The translations under genes and the position numbers were made by a program. From Pseudomonadota bacterium (GTDB lineage Bacteria > Pseudomonadota > Alphaproteobacteria > Sphingomonadales > Sphingomonadaceae), in contig JAKPAG010000125.1 in assembly GCA_029779535.1 (NCBI GenBank), forward strand, positions 1-64,000: 64,000 nucleotides of DNA, given 5' to 3'. The notes under the pieces were generated by a model. It was not told where the DNA came from, did no database searches, and saw nothing but the letters and a program-made list of their open reading frames with translations. Below, piece by piece: positions 37,676-48,347 of this stretch (position 1 is the stretch's first letter; each line of letters opens with the position of its first letter).

Positions 37676-39313
37676 TCAGGCCTCCGGCAGGATCACGCGC
37701 ACCTGGGGCTTTTTGCCCGACCAGCGCGTTGCGGCGCGGCGAGCGGCAAGCCGCGCCGCTTCGGTAATGGCATCGCGGTCGTGCCGCTGGCCGCCCTTGA
37801 GCTTGGTCAGGGCCACGGCCACATCCTCGCGCGCTTCCTCGACAAATTCGTCATAGTCCTCGTCCAGCGGCAGGCCGACGCCTTCGACATGGACCCGGCC
37901 CTTGCCGTCGAGCACAACGATCACCAGTCCGTTATATGCCAGGCGGCGGCGCATCACCATCGCCTCGCCATCGGCGGGCACGATCAGGTCACCGTCCAGC
38001 ACCAAGCGGCCGGCGCGTACCTCGCCGAACTTCCCCGGCTTGCCGGGGGCAAGCCGCACCAGATCCCCGTTCTGCTGCACCACCGTCTGCCTGATCCCGC
38101 AAGCCTTGCCGAGCCGGGCCTGCTCTTTCATGTGCCGCACTTCACCGTGGACCGGCATCAGGATCTGCGGCCGCAGCCAACCATAGAGCGCTTCAAGCTC
38201 TGGCCGGCCGGGGTGCCCGGAAACGTGGATTTCGGCCTGTCGGTCGGTAACGATCACGACATCGCGCGCCGCCAGGCGGTTCTGGATGCGGCCGATCGCC
38301 AATTCATTGCCGGGGATCTGCCGGCTGGAAAACAGCACGACATCTCCTGCTTCCAGGCCAATCTGGTGGCTGTCCTCGGCAATCCGTGCCAGCGCCGCGC
38401 GCGGTTCACCCTGCCCGCCGGTCGCCACGATGAGGACTTCGCCGCGCGGCAGGTTCATCGCCGTGTCGAAATCGACTGTCTGCGGAAAGTGCTTGAGATA
38501 GCCGGATGCCTGCCCCGCGCGGATGATCCGGTCGAGCGAGCGTCCGGCCACGCACAGCCGCCTGTTTGCCGCCTCGGCTACTTCGGCAAGCGTCTGAAGC
38601 CTGGCGACATTCGAGGCGAAAGTGGTCACCAGCACGCGGCGCCCCTGGTGGCGACGTACTTCGTCCAGCAGCGCCTGCCGCACCGCGCCTTCGGACCCGG
38701 AGGCGGAAGGATTGAACACGTTGGTCGAATCGCAAACCAGCGCCAGCACGCCTTCGTCGCCGATCTGGGTCAGCTGCGCCGGGGTTGCCGGAGTCCCGAT
38801 CAGCGGCTCGTCGTCCAGCTTCCAGTCGCCAGTATGGAAGATCCGCCCATGCGGCGTGTCGATCACCAGCGCGTTACCTTCGGCGATCGAGTGGGCCAGC
38901 GGGACATAGCGCACGCCGAAAGGGCCAAGCTGGATCGGATCGAGGTGGTCGATCACCTTGAGCTCGACGTCGCCGGCAATACCCGCTTCGGCCAGCTTTT
39001 CGTTGACCAGTCGCGCGGTGAACGGCGTGGCATAAAGCGGAACGCCCAGTTCCTTGGCGAAATAGGGCACCGCGCCGATGTGATCTTCGTGCCCGTGGGT
39101 CAGAACGATACCAACGAGGTCCTTGCGGCGCTCCTCGATGAATTCAAGATCGGCAAAGACCAGCTCGACCCCGGGATATTCCGTTCCGCTGAAGGTCATC
39201 CCAAGGTCGACCATCAGCCACTTGCCCTCGCAGCCATAGAGATTGACGTTCATGCCAATCTCGCCCGAGCCGCCGAGCGCGCAAAACAGCAGTTCCTTGC
39301 CGGGCCTGGTCAT
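37676..39313 (-). CDS. rnj: Ribonuclease J
   Basis: This 545-residue metallo-beta-lactamase/beta-CASP nuclease has the zinc motif LTHGHEDHIGA (motif 2), AHSIAEGNALVID, FHTGDWKLDDEP (motif 4), and beta-CASP motifs including SSRQIPGNE and VSGHPGRPELEALY. It also has the RNase J C-terminal region. It acts as a 5'-3' exonuclease and endonuclease in RNA decay and rRNA maturation. ATG 39313 shares a base with the coaX TGA (TGATG); an upstream GTG at 39316 is less likely. Its place in the nuo-birA-coaX-rnj run is familiar in this order. Confidence 0.95.
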   Translation of the reverse strand: MTRPGKELLFCALGGSGEIGMNVNLYGCEGKWLMVDLGMTFSGTEYPGVELVFADLEFIEERRKDLVGIVLTHGHEDHIGAVPYFAKELGVPLYATPFTARLVNEKLAEAGIAGDVELKVIDHLDPIQLGPFGVRYVPLAHSIAEGNALVIDTPHGRIFHTGDWKLDDEPLIGTPATPAQLTQIGDEGVLALVCDSTNVFNPSASGSEGAVRQALLDEVRRHQGRRVLVTTFASNVARLQTLAEVAEAANRRLCVAGRSLDRIIRAGQASGYLKHFPQTVDFDTAMNLPRGEVLIVATGGQGEPRAALARIAEDSHQIGLEAGDVVLFSSRQIPGNELAIGRIQNRLAARDVVIVTDRQAEIHVSGHPGRPELEALYGWLRPQILMPVHGEVRHMKEQARLGKACGIRQTVVQQNGDLVRLAPGKPGKFGEVRAGRLVLDGDLIVPADGEAMVMRRRLAYNGLVIVVLDGKGRVHVEGVGLPLDEDYDEFVEEAREDVAVALTKLKGGQRHDRDAITEAARLAARRAATRWSGKKPQVRVILPEA

Positions 39314-40095
39314 CACGCGGGCCTGCTGGCCTTTTCCGCAAGGATCGCCATGCCTTCCAGCGTCAGGTCAGGATCGACCGCGTCGAACAGGCTGGTGTGC
39401 TTCTGGAACAGGATGGCCAGGCCGCCGGTGGCGATCACCTTGGCCGGTCGGGCGATTTCCGCCCGCATCCGCGCGATCAGTCCTTCCATCATCGCGACAT
39501 AGCCCCAGAACACCCCGATCAGCATCTGGTCCTCGGTGTTTCGGCCGATCACGCTGTCATTACGCGGGCTTTCGATGGCGATGCGCGGCAGCTTGGCAGT
39601 GTTGCCGAGCAGCGCGTCGAGCGACAAGTTGATCCCCGGGGCGATCGAGCCGCCCTTGTAGGCGCCGTTAAAGTCGATCACGTCAAAGGTGGTGGCCGTG
39701 CCGAAATCGACCACGATCAGATCGCCCGGATACTTGGCATGGGCGGCAATTGCATTGACCGCCCTGTCCGCGCCGAGCGAGCGCGGCTCGTCCACGTCGA
39801 TTTCCATGCCGTAGTCGACCGGCGCGATCCCGGCGACAAGTGCGGGGACCTTGAAATACTTGTCAGCCAGCACCTGCAGATTGTGCAGCGCGCGCGGTAC
39901 GACGGTCGAAATGATGATCTGGGTGATAGCACTGCGCTCCACCCCCTCGATTTCGAGCAGCTGCATCAGCCACACGGCATATTCGTCGCCAGTGCGGCGC
40001 GGATCGGTGGCGATGCGCCAACGGGCCTTGATCGTGCGGCCTTCGAACAGCGCGAAGACGACATTGGTGTTCCCGACATCGACGGCGAGCAGCAT
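39313..40095 (-). CDS. coaX: Type III pantothenate kinase
   Basis: This 260-residue ASKHA-fold kinase has [19 protein letters not shown] (phosphate-binding Asp-x-Gly-Asn-Thr), [25 protein letters not shown] substrate region, [14 protein letters not shown] and GGSIAPGIN. It phosphorylates pantothenate as the first step of coenzyme A synthesis, and is not feedback-inhibited by CoA. ATG 40095 was chosen because it gives the family start. It lies 10 bp after birA and shares one base with rnj. Confidence 0.96.
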   Translation of the reverse strand: MLLAVDVGNTNVVFALFEGRTIKARWRIATDPRRTGDEYAVWLMQLLEIEGVERSAITQIIISTVVPRALHNLQVLADKYFKVPALVAGIAPVDYGMEIDVDEPRSLGADRAVNAIAAHAKYPGDLIVVDFGTATTFDVIDFNGAYKGGSIAPGINLSLDALLGNTAKLPRIAIESPRNDSVIGRNTEDQMLIGVFWGYVAMMEGLIARMRAEIARPAKVIATGGLAILFQKHTSLFDAVDPDLTLEGMAILAEKASRPA

Positions 40096-40105
40096 GGTAT
40101 GATCC

Positions 40106-40825
40106 TCAGTTGCCAGAAGCGAGGCGAACCTCGCCCGCGTGGATGGCACGGGTCGTGCCGTCAGCCAAGCGCAGTTGCAAGGCCCCATCTGCGGCCAGCC
40201 CCACGAAAGTGCCACGCAAGGGTTCCTCCCCCGGCTCGCCGACCAGCAAGGGCGTGCCTGCGGGATGGCCCACGGCAATCCAGCGGCGTACCAGCGGCTC
40301 AAGCCCGAAGGTGCGCCAGCGTTCCACCTCCTGGGCGAACAGGCGGGCGAGGGTCGCGGCCAACAGGTCACGGTCAGGCGGCGGGCCAAAAGCGGACAGG
40401 GCGATGGTTTCACGTCCTTCCACCGCAGGGGCCTGCGCGAGGTTGACGCCGATGCCGACGATGATCCCCTGCCCCGCCCCTTCGAGCAGGATGCCGCACA
40501 ACTTGGCGCCGCCGATCAGCACGTCGTTGGGCCATTTCAGAACGGCCCGGCGCGGCGGCGGAATCAGCGACGAGACCGTTTCGAACACCGCCAGGCCGGC
40601 GACCAGCGCCAGAGTGCCGGGCAGCGGATCGCCTGGGCGGCGTTCCACCCAGGTCGAACCCATGAAGTTGCCCAGCCCATCAAACCATGTCCGTCCCTGC
40701 CGGCCGCGCCCGGCGGTCTGACGGTCGGCAACCAGCCAGTCGCCCTCGCGCAGCGCATCGCCCGCCGCCACACGGGCGGCGAGGTCGGCATTGGTGGAAC
40801 CGGTTTCGGCGACCGTGTGGATCAA
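40106..40825 (-). CDS. birA: Biotin-[acetyl-CoA-carboxylase] ligase
   Basis: This 239-residue protein has [13 protein letters not shown], the adenylate-binding motif [32 protein letters not shown] and the [10 protein letters not shown] loop. It has no N-terminal DNA-binding domain, so it is a monofunctional ligase. It joins biotin to the carrier protein of acetyl-CoA carboxylase. It begins at TTG 40825 because the family start ([12 protein letters not shown]) has no ATG. This TTG overlaps the nuoN stop by 4 bases (TTGA), strong evidence of coupling. Confidence 0.93.
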   Translation of the reverse strand: MIHTVAETGSTNADLAARVAAGDALREGDWLVADRQTAGRGRQGRTWFDGLGNFMGSTWVERRPGDPLPGTLALVAGLAVFETVSSLIPPPRRAVLKWPNDVLIGGAKLCGILLEGAGQGIIVGIGVNLAQAPAVEGRETIALSAFGPPPDRDLLAATLARLFAQEVERWRTFGLEPLVRRWIAVGHPAGTPLLVGEPGEEPLRGTFVGLAADGALQLRLADGTTRAIHAGEVRLASGN

Positions 40826-42288
40826 GCGGCGTGAAACAGCGCGGCGGCGGCGGCGGCAGCCAGCCCACCCAGGCACTTGGTCAGCAGATACCCGGCTGGC
40901 GAGATGAACAGCGCCGATGCGGCAAGCAGCGCCTGGTGGATCCAGTCGCTGTGCCGGACGGCCTTCATCGCCGGCTCGTCGAAGTACATCACCTTCACCA
41001 CCTTGAGGTAGTAGAAAGCGCCGATCACGCTGGCGGCGATCCCGATCACGGCGAGCGGGAGCAGCCCGGCCTCGACCGCGGCCTGAAAGACCACGAACTT
41101 GCCCCAGAAGCCGAACAGCGGCGGAATGCCAGCCAAGCTGAACATAACCATGGCAAGACACGCGGCGAGCACCTTGCGGTGGCTCGACAGGCCGGCGATG
41201 TCCGCAATCTGTTCAACCTGGTTGCCGTTTTCGTCCTTGAGCATCAGCACGGCAACGAAGCCGCCAATGGTCATCGCCACGTAGATCGCCAGGTAAACCA
41301 GCATGCCCGCGGCCCCGGCCGGGGTCGCAGCCGCAAGGCCGATCAGCAGGAAGCCAACGTTGTTGATCGACGAATAGGCCAGCAGGCGCTTGATGTTCTG
41401 CTGCCCGATCGCCCCCAGCGCACCGACCACGATCGAAGCCAGCGCGGCAAAGATCACGATCTGCTGCCAGGCGGAGACCTGGCTGCCAAAGGCTTCAAGC
41501 GCAACCCGCATGGTCAGCGCCAAAGCCGCCACCTTGGGGGCCGAAGCGAAGAACGTGGTGACCGGGGTGGGCGCGCCTTCATAAACGTCGGGCGTCCACA
41601 TGTGGAACGGCACCGCGCTGATCTTGAAGGCAAGGCCGGCCAGCACGAAGGTCACGCCGAATAGCGCGCCGGTCGAAACGCCGCTCTGCAGCGCCGCGGA
41701 AATGCCGGCGAAGCTGGTGGTGCCGGTGAAGCCGTAGGTAAGGCTAATCCCGAACAACAGAATCCCGCTGGCGAGCGCGCCGAGCACGAAATACTTGAGC
41801 CCCGCTTCGGCCGAACGGTCATCGTCCTTGAGGAAGGCGGCCAGCACATAGGCAGCGAGCGAGTTGAGCTCGAGCCCGATGTACAGCGTCAAGAGGTTGG
41901 TGGCCGAAACCATGATCCCCATGCCGGCCGTCGCGAACAGCACCAGCACCGGATATTCCGGCCGGTAACCGCGGACCCGCTCGAAGAAAGCAGGCGCGAT
42001 CAGCAGCGAGGCGCCGGCGGCTGCATAGATCAGCAGCTTGGCGTAGGAGGCGAAAGCGTCAGCCGTAAAAAGACCGTAGAAGGCCAGCGTTTCGGCTCCG
42101 CGCACGCCGCCGAATGCCCAGGGCGCAACGATCGCGGCGGCAACGGCCAGGGTGGCAACAGCGAGCCAGGTGATCGCGCGGGCATCCCGCGCGGTCTTGG
42201 CCCAGGCCGAGCCGAGCAACAGGACGAGGCCCGCAACGCTCAGCAGTTCTTCAGGCGCAACCAGGCGCAGTGACTGGGACCAGTCCAT
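40822..42288 (-). CDS. nuoN: NADH-quinone oxidoreductase subunit N
   Basis: This 488-residue antiporter-like membrane subunit has about 14 helices and matches NuoN: YIGLELNSLAAYVLAAFL, EAGLKYFVLGALASGILLFG, FKISAVPFHMWTPDVYEGAP and QQNIKRLLAYSSINNVGF. It is one of the three Mrp-like proton-translocating subunits of complex I. It is the last gene of the nuo set and overlaps birA. nuoM shares one base with its ATG (TGATG). Confidence 0.97.
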   Translation of the reverse strand: MDWSQSLRLVAPEELLSVAGLVLLLGSAWAKTARDARAITWLAVATLAVAAAIVAPWAFGGVRGAETLAFYGLFTADAFASYAKLLIYAAAGASLLIAPAFFERVRGYRPEYPVLVLFATAGMGIMVSATNLLTLYIGLELNSLAAYVLAAFLKDDDRSAEAGLKYFVLGALASGILLFGISLTYGFTGTTSFAGISAALQSGVSTGALFGVTFVLAGLAFKISAVPFHMWTPDVYEGAPTPVTTFFASAPKVAALALTMRVALEAFGSQVSAWQQIVIFAALASIVVGALGAIGQQNIKRLLAYSSINNVGFLLIGLAAATPAGAAGMLVYLAIYVAMTIGGFVAVLMLKDENGNQVEQIADIAGLSSHRKVLAACLAMVMFSLAGIPPLFGFWGKFVVFQAAVEAGLLPLAVIGIAASVIGAFYYLKVVKVMYFDEPAMKAVRHSDWIHQALLAASALFISPAGYLLTKCLGGLAAAAAAALFHAA

Positions 42289-43823
42289 CAGTGCGCCCCC
42301 TCATGCTGCGCAGGTTCGTGGTGTTCACCGGCCGCCTTTGGCTTGCCGGCAGTGAGCTTCGCATCGCCTTCCGGGCGCGCCTGCGACAGCCGGGCGTCAA
42401 GCGCGGCAATGTCCTGGCGCATCGGGGCAAGGAAGCTTTCGGGATAGACGCCCATCCACAGCACGGCGGCGGCAATTGGCGCAAGCATCACCAGTTCACG
42501 CGCCGACAGGTCGGGCATGGCGGCGGCATCGGCGTTTTTCTGTTCGCCAAAGGCGATGCGGCGATAAAGGTAGAGCATGTAACCGGCCCCCAGGATAACC
42601 CCGGTCCCGGCGACGAAAGCCACCCAGCTCGACGCCTGGTAGACGCCGGACAGCGCCAGGAATTCGCCCACGAAGCCGCTGGTGGCAGGCAGGCCGACCG
42701 AGGCCATGGTGAACAGCATGAAGAACAGCGCATACTTGGGCATGTTGATCGACAGCCCGCCGTAGCGATTGATCTCGCGGGTGTGCAGGCGGTCGTAGAT
42801 CACGCCGACGCAGAGGAACAGCGCGCCCGAAACCAGCCCGTGGCTGAGCATCACGATCATCGCGCCTTCCAGTCCCTGAACGTTAAAGGCGAACAGACCG
42901 ACCGTGACAATCGCCATGTGCGCGACCGAAGAATAGGCAATCAGCTTCTTCATGTCGCTCTGCACCAGGGCGATCAGCGAAGTGACAACCACCGCAATCA
43001 TCGACAGCGCAAAAACCACCCAAGCAAAGTGCGCGCTAGCCTCGGGGAACATCGGCAGGCTGAAGCGAATGAAGCCGTAACCGCCCATCTTGAGGAGCAC
43101 GCCGGCCAGGATCACCGAACCGGCGGTCGGCGCCTGCACGTGCGCATCGGGCAGCCAGGTGTGGACCGGCCACATTGGCATCTTCACCGCAAAGCTGGCA
43201 AAGAAGGCCAGCCAGAGCCACTTCTGCGCCTCGACAGGGAAGTTGTATTCCATCAGCGTCGGAATGTCGGTCGTGCCGGCCTCGTTCACCATCCACAGCA
43301 TGGCGATCAGCATCAGCACCGAACCCAGCAGGGTGTAGAGGAAGAACTTGTAGCTGGCGTAGATCCGGTCCACGCCGCCCCAGATGCCGATGATCAGGTA
43401 CATCGGGATCAGCCCGGCTTCGAACATGATGTAGAACAGGTACAGGTCCTGCGCCGCGAACACGCCGATCATCAGCGCTTCCATCAGCAGGAAGGCGGCC
43501 ATGTATTCGCCCACACGCTTTTCGATCGAGGCGCTGGCAAGGATGCAGATCGGCATCAGGAATACCGACAACTCGATCAGCATCAGGGCGATGCCGTCGA
43601 TCCCGAGCTTCCAAGAGAAACCCGCGAACAAGGCCGCGTTTTCCTGGAACTGCCAGCGCGCGCCGCCGACATCGAACTGACTCCACAGAACGATGCCGAG
43701 CGCAAGGTCAATCAGGGTCGCCACCAGCGCGACGGTCCGCGCGGTGCGGCCATCGACCAGCAGACAGGCCACCGCGCCCAGCAGCGGCACGGCCAGCATC
43801 AGCGAAAGGATGTGATTCAACAT
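42288..43823 (-). CDS. nuoM: NADH-quinone oxidoreductase subunit M
   Basis: This 511-residue antiporter-like subunit has DGIALMLIELSVFLMPICI, FYIMFEAGLIPMYLIIGIWG with the key Glu, KMPMWPVHTWLPDAHVQAPT and KLIAYSSVAHMAIVTVGLFA. About 14 helices are predicted. The C-terminus ends with a soluble Lys/His/Glu-containing tail (GEHHEPAQHEGAH). It pumps protons as part of the membrane arm. It starts 1 bp from the nuoL stop. Confidence 0.97.
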   Translation of the reverse strand: MLNHILSLMLAVPLLGAVACLLVDGRTARTVALVATLIDLALGIVLWSQFDVGGARWQFQENAALFAGFSWKLGIDGIALMLIELSVFLMPICILASASIEKRVGEYMAAFLLMEALMIGVFAAQDLYLFYIMFEAGLIPMYLIIGIWGGVDRIYASYKFFLYTLLGSVLMLIAMLWMVNEAGTTDIPTLMEYNFPVEAQKWLWLAFFASFAVKMPMWPVHTWLPDAHVQAPTAGSVILAGVLLKMGGYGFIRFSLPMFPEASAHFAWVVFALSMIAVVVTSLIALVQSDMKKLIAYSSVAHMAIVTVGLFAFNVQGLEGAMIVMLSHGLVSGALFLCVGVIYDRLHTREINRYGGLSINMPKYALFFMLFTMASVGLPATSGFVGEFLALSGVYQASSWVAFVAGTGVILGAGYMLYLYRRIAFGEQKNADAAAMPDLSARELVMLAPIAAAVLWMGVYPESFLAPMRQDIAALDARLSQARPEGDAKLTAGKPKAAGEHHEPAQHEGAH

Positions 43824-43824
43824 A

Positions 43825-45861
43825 TCAGTGCACCATCACCCAGCTGATTGCCGCCGTCAGGCCCAGCAGCATGACCAGGGCATAGGAATAGAGGTAACCC
43901 GACTGGACCTTTTTCGCGGCCCGGCTGCCCTGCGCGACCACCCAGGCCGCGCCGTTGGGACCGAACCGGTCGATCAGCCCGATGTCGCCCAGTTTCCAGA
44001 ACTTGTCACCCAGCCAGAAGGCGGGACGGACGAACAGGAAGTCGTAGAGCTCGTCGAAGTACCACTTGTTGAAGACGAACTGGTGGACCACGCCAAGCTG
44101 CTCGACAAAGGCCGCGGGCAGTTTCGGGTTGCGGATATAGGCGAACCAGGCGGTGACGAAGCCCAGGGCCATGACCACGAATGGCGCCCACTTCACCCAG
44201 GTCGGCACGCCGTGCATGTGGTGGATCAGCTCTTCGCTGAACGCCACGCTGCCCTGCCAGAAGTGCCCGGCCCCTTCGCTGATGAACGAATGGTGGAACA
44301 AGTAACCGGCAAAGATCGCGCCCAGCGTCAGCACGCCCAACGGGATCAGCATGTTGATCGGGCTTTCATGCGGGTGATAGCCGGCCGTGCCGTCATCATC
44401 ATGGGCATGGCCATGATCGTCGTGACCGTGGGCGTGATCGCCGTGGGCGTGCGCGTCATGGACAGCGTGCTGGATATGCTCGCTCTGCACCCAGCGCGGC
44501 TTGCCGTAGAAGGTCAGGAAGACCAGGCGCCACGAATAGAAGCTGGTCAGCAGCGCCGCCAGGATTCCCATCCAGAACCCGAACCGCCCGCTGTCGCTGG
44601 CCGAGGCATAGGCTGCCTCGAGGATCGAATCCTTCGAGTAGAACCCGGCAAAGCCGAACACGTCGACAATGCCCAGACCCGTGATCGCCAGCGTTCCGGC
44701 CAGCATCGCGTAATAGGTCAGCGGGATGTGCTTACGCAGGCCGCCGTAATAGCGCATGTCCTGCTCATGGTGCATCGCGTGGATCACGCTGCCCGCGCCA
44801 AGGAACAGCAGCGCCTTGAAGAAGGCGTGGGTGAACAGGTGGAACATCGCCGCACCCGGCGCGCCGACGCCGGCAGCGACGAACATGTATCCCAGCTGCG
44901 AACAGGTCGAATAGGCGATGACGCGCTTGATGTCCCACTGCGTGGTGCCAATCGTCGCCGCGAAGAACAACGTGGCCGCACCGACATAGGTGACCACGTG
45001 CATCGCGGTTTCGCTGGTCTGGAACATCGGCGACAGGCGGCAAACCATGAACACGCCCGCGGTCACCATGGTCGCGGCATGGATCAGCGCCGACACCGGG
45101 GTCGGGCCTTCCATCGCGTCAGGCAGCCAGGTGTGCAGGCCAAGCTGCGCCGACTTGCCCATCGCGCCGATGAACAGCAGGATGCACAGGATCGTCATCG
45201 TATCCCACTGCATGCCAAGGAAATGGACGGTCGACCCTGCCATCGACGGCGCGCGGACCAGGATTTCCGGGATCGACACGGTGTTGAACACCAGGAAAGT
45301 GCCGAAGATCCCCAGCATGAAGCCAAGATCGCCAACGCGGTTGACCACGAACGCCTTGATCGCGGCGGCACTGGCCGAGGGCTTCCTGAACCAGAAGCCG
45401 ATCAGCAGGTACGAGGCCAGGCCCACGCCTTCCCAGCCAAAGAACATCTGGACCAGGTTGTCGGCGGTCACCAGCATCAGCATGGCGAAAGTAAACAAGC
45501 TGAGATAGGCGAAGAACCGCGGCTGATCCGGGTCTTCGGCCATGTAGCCCCACGAATAGAGGTGAACCAGCGCCGAAACGGTAGTGATCACCACCAGCAT
45601 GATCGCGGTCAGCGTGTCGACGCGCAGCGCCCAGTCAAATGTCAGGCTGCCCGAGCGGACCCATTGCAGCACCTGCACGACCTGCGGTTCGGCATGGCCC
45701 GAGACGAAGCTGATGAAGATCGGCCACGACAGCGCGCAACTGATGAACAGTCCGGTGGTGGTCACCGACTTGGCCAGCGTGTTGCCCAGCGCGCGATTGC
45801 CCAGCCCGGCGATGGCCGAGGCGAGCAGCGGCAGGAAAACGATGAGGAGGATCGGATTCAC
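43825..45861 (-). CDS. nuoL: NADH-quinone oxidoreductase subunit L
   Basis: This 678-residue distal antiporter-like subunit has [38 protein letters not shown] (with key Lys and His), [20 protein letters not shown] and the C-terminal lateral helix region ([13 protein letters not shown] onward). It is longer than the typical 610-620 residues of E. coli, partly because of a His/Asp-rich insert (about residues 460-497) coded near 44368-44480. It is 7 bp downstream of nuoK. Confidence 0.97.
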   Translation of the reverse strand: MNPILLIVFLPLLASAIAGLGNRALGNTLAKSVTTTGLFISCALSWPIFISFVSGHAEPQVVQVLQWVRSGSLTFDWALRVDTLTAIMLVVITTVSALVHLYSWGYMAEDPDQPRFFAYLSLFTFAMLMLVTADNLVQMFFGWEGVGLASYLLIGFWFRKPSASAAAIKAFVVNRVGDLGFMLGIFGTFLVFNTVSIPEILVRAPSMAGSTVHFLGMQWDTMTILCILLFIGAMGKSAQLGLHTWLPDAMEGPTPVSALIHAATMVTAGVFMVCRLSPMFQTSETAMHVVTYVGAATLFFAATIGTTQWDIKRVIAYSTCSQLGYMFVAAGVGAPGAAMFHLFTHAFFKALLFLGAGSVIHAMHHEQDMRYYGGLRKHIPLTYYAMLAGTLAITGLGIVDVFGFAGFYSKDSILEAAYASASDSGRFGFWMGILAALLTSFYSWRLVFLTFYGKPRWVQSEHIQHAVHDAHAHGDHAHGHDDHGHAHDDDGTAGYHPHESPINMLIPLGVLTLGAIFAGYLFHHSFISEGAGHFWQGSVAFSEELIHHMHGVPTWVKWAPFVVMALGFVTAWFAYIRNPKLPAAFVEQLGVVHQFVFNKWYFDELYDFLFVRPAFWLGDKFWKLGDIGLIDRFGPNGAAWVVAQGSRAAKKVQSGYLYSYALVMLLGLTAAISWVMVH

Positions 45862-45868
45862 GAGTCTC

Positions 45869-46174
45869 TTACCCCTTCATCTGGTTGACGTCGTCGACGG
45901 CGATGGTGCCGCGATCACGGAAGTAGATCACCAGGATCGCGAGGCCCACGGCGGCTTCACCGGCCGCCACGGTCAGCACGAACATGGCGAAGATCTGCCC
46001 CGTCAGGTCGTGCAGAAAGCTGCTGAAAGCGACCAAGTTGATGTTCACCGCGAGCAAGATCAGTTCGATCGCCATCAGAATGATGATAACGTTCTTGCGG
46101 TTGAGGAAGATCCCCAGCACGCCCAGCACGAACAGGACCGAGCTGACGATGACGTAGTGTTCGATGCCGATCAT
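45869..46174 (-). CDS. nuoK: NADH-quinone oxidoreductase subunit K
   Basis: This 101-residue three-helix membrane subunit starts [21 protein letters not shown] and has the conserved [18 protein letters not shown] with the membrane Glu used in proton transfer, and [19 protein letters not shown]. The size is standard. Its start shares one base with the stop of nuoJ. It sits between the antiporter-like subunits and the NuoH module. Confidence 0.97.
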   Translation of the reverse strand: MIGIEHYVIVSSVLFVLGVLGIFLNRKNVIIILMAIELILLAVNINLVAFSSFLHDLTGQIFAMFVLTVAAGEAAVGLAILVIYFRDRGTIAVDDVNQMKG

Positions 46175-46791
46175 CAGAGCTGGACCCCCTTGCCCACTTC
46201 CGGCTTGACGTTGACCGTCGCTTCATCAGGGCGGCGCGCGATTTGCCTGGCCACGTCCTGGCCGCGCACGCCGCCGCGCTGGCGGTGGGTCAGCACGATC
46301 GCGCCGACCATGGCAACCAGCAGGACGATGCCCGCCGCTTCGAACAGGAACAGGTACTTGCTGTAGAGCAGCGCCCCGATCGCTTCGATATTGCTGGCGC
46401 CCGGCGCCGGAGCGGCGGTGCCATCGGCGGTGCCGAGCTCAAGCGCGCCGGTGCGATAGGCGCCGACGCCGATCACCAGTTCACCCAGGATCACCAGCGC
46501 GAGCAGCATGCCCAGCGGGAAATTGCGGATGAAGCCGGCCCGCAGCGTCGCGAAATCGATGTCGAGCATCATCACGACGAACAGGAACAGCACCGCGACC
46601 GCGCCGACATAGACGATGACCAGCAGCATCGCGATGAATTCGGCACCGCACAGCACCATCAGACCGGCAGCGTTGAAGAATGCCACGATCAGCCACAACA
46701 CCGAATTGACCGGGTTGCGCGACAGGATCGTGAAGGCCCCGGCGGCAATCGTCAGGGCGGCGAACAGATAGAAGGCGATGACCTGGATCAT
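46174..46791 (-). CDS. nuoJ: NADH-quinone oxidoreductase subunit J
   Basis: This 205-residue protein has five helices. It starts [20 protein letters not shown] and has [19 protein letters not shown], then [21 protein letters not shown], the NuoJ signature that includes the pi-bulge helix. The C-terminal tail (about residues 170-205) is polar. It belongs to the membrane arm and follows nuoI by 15 bp. Confidence 0.96.
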   Translation of the reverse strand: MIQVIAFYLFAALTIAAGAFTILSRNPVNSVLWLIVAFFNAAGLMVLCGAEFIAMLLVIVYVGAVAVLFLFVVMMLDIDFATLRAGFIRNFPLGMLLALVILGELVIGVGAYRTGALELGTADGTAAPAPGASNIEAIGALLYSKYLFLFEAAGIVLLVAMVGAIVLTHRQRGGVRGQDVARQIARRPDEATVNVKPEVGKGVQL

Positions 46792-46806
46792 GATTGAGCG
46801 CGCCCC

Positions 46807-47292
46807 CTAGCGATACGGCGCATCGGCTTCAAGGTTCGCGGCAATCGCCCGCTCCCACTTGTCCCCGTTCGCCAGCAGCTTGGCCTTGTCGTAGAGCAGT
46901 TCTTCGCGCGTTTCGGTCGCGTATTCGAAGTTCGGCCCTTCAACAATGGCATCGACCGGGCAGGCTTCCTGGCAGAAGCCGCAGAAGATGCACTTGGTCA
47001 TGTCGATATCGTAGCGCGTGGTGCGGCGGCTGCCGTCCTCGCGCGGTTCGGCTTCGATGGTGATCGCCTGCGCCGGGCAGGTCGCCTCGCACAGCTTGCA
47101 GGCGATGCAGCGTTCCTCGCCATTGGGATAACGGCGCAGCGCGTGCTCACCGCGGAAGCGCGGCGACAGCGGGTTCTTCTCGAAGGGATAGTTGATCGTC
47201 GCCTTGGGCTTGAAGAAATACTTCAAGGTCAGCCAATGCGCTTTCACGAACTCCCACAGAGTGAAGCTCTTGATGAATTGGGCCGCGCTCAT
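46807..47292 (-). CDS. nuoI: NADH-quinone oxidoreductase subunit I
   Basis: This 161-residue protein has two 4Fe-4S ferredoxin motifs, [16 protein letters not shown] and [16 protein letters not shown], which hold clusters N6a and N6b. The N-terminal [18 protein letters not shown] is an amphipathic membrane anchor. It passes electrons from NuoG to NuoB. The ATG overlaps the nuoH stop by 4 bases. Confidence 0.98.
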   Translation of the reverse strand: MSAAQFIKSFTLWEFVKAHWLTLKYFFKPKATINYPFEKNPLSPRFRGEHALRRYPNGEERCIACKLCEATCPAQAITIEAEPREDGSRRTTRYDIDMTKCIFCGFCQEACPVDAIVEGPNFEYATETREELLYDKAKLLANGDKWERAIAANLEADAPYR

Positions 47293-48347
47293 GCGGAATG
47301 CCCCCCAAAGTGACCCGTAGCCATCAGGTAGCCGCTCACCACGACGACGAACAGCAGCGAAACCGGCAGGAACACCTTCCAGCCAAGGCGCATCAGCTGG
47401 TCATAGCGATACCGCGGCACGGTTGCCTTCACCCAGCTGAATACGAAGAAGAAGAAGAAGATCTTGATGAACAGCCACAGCCAGCCCGGGATCAGGTAGA
47501 GCACCGGCAGGTCGAGCGGCGGCAGCCAGCCACCCCAGAACAGCGTCGCGTTGAGCGCGCACATCAGGAGCACGTTGGCATATTCGCCCAGCCAGTAGAG
47601 CGCGAAGCTCATCGAGCTGTATTCGGTCTGGTAGCCCGCGACAAGTTCGCTTTCCGCCTCGGTCAGGTCGAACGGCGCGCGCTGGGTTTCGGCCATGCCT
47701 GAAATCAGGAACATCACCCACATCGGGAACAGCAGCGGATTGAACACGAAGCCGTTGAACAGGCCCAGCACGTGACCCTTCTGCGCCAGGACGATGCCGT
47801 TCATGTTGAACGTGCCGGCCCACAGCACCACGCAGATCAGGATGAAGCCGATCGAGACTTCATAGGAGATCATCTGCGCCGAGGCGCGCATCGCCGAGAA
47901 GAACGGATACTTCGAGTTCGACGACCAGCCCGCGATCACCGTGCCGTAAACCCCCAGCGACGAGATCGCGAGGACGTAGAGCAGCCCCACGTTGATATCG
48001 GCCAGGATCGCGCCCGAATTGAACGGGATCACCGCCCAGGCCATCAGCGCCACGGTAAAGGTAATGATCGGCGCGAGCAGGAACAGCGCCTTGTTCGAAG
48101 CGCTGGGAATGATGGTTTCCTGCAGGAACACCTTCAGCCCGTCCGCGAACGACTGGAGCAGGCCGAGCGGGCCGACCACGTTCGGCCCGCGCCGCAGCGC
48201 CATTGCCGCCCAGATCTTGCGATCGACGTAGATGATCATGGCCACCGCCAGCATCAGCGGCAGGGCAATCAGCAGGATGCCGGCGATGGTCGAAGTGAAC
48301 CACGCCCATTCATAGGTCATCCCGAGGGTCTGGAAGAACTCGGTCAT
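47289..48347 (-). CDS. nuoH: NADH-quinone oxidoreductase subunit H
   Basis: This 352-residue subunit has eight helices and matches Nuo[21 protein letters not shown], then [37 protein letters not shown] (quinone-site loop with Glu/Asp) and a final [20 protein letters not shown]. It forms the quinone channel entry. It overlaps nuoG by 4 bases and nuoI by 4 bases. Confidence 0.98.
   Translation of the reverse strand: MTEFFQTLGMTYEWAWFTSTIAGILLIALPLMLAVAMIIYVDRKIWAAMALRRGPNVVGPLGLLQSFADGLKVFLQETIIPSASNKALFLLAPIITFTVALMAWAVIPFNSGAILADINVGLLYVLAISSLGVYGTVIAGWSSNSKYPFFSAMRASAQMISYEVSIGFILICVVLWAGTFNMNGIVLAQKGHVLGLFNGFVFNPLLFPMWVMFLISGMAETQRAPFDLTEAESELVAGYQTEYSSMSFALYWLGEYANVLLMCALNATLFWGGWLPPLDLPVLYLIPGWLWLFIKIFFFFFVFSWVKATVPRYRYDQLMRLGWKVFLPVSLLFVVVVSGYLMATGHFGGHSA

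Noticed and set aside
37781..39502. Plus-strand open frame of 573 codons opposite rnj
   Set aside because: Antisense shadow of rnj; no family signature.
43828..45888. Plus-strand open frame of 686 codons opposite nuoL
   Set aside because: It is the antisense of a well-conserved subunit and is rich in His, Arg and Gln as expected for a shadow.
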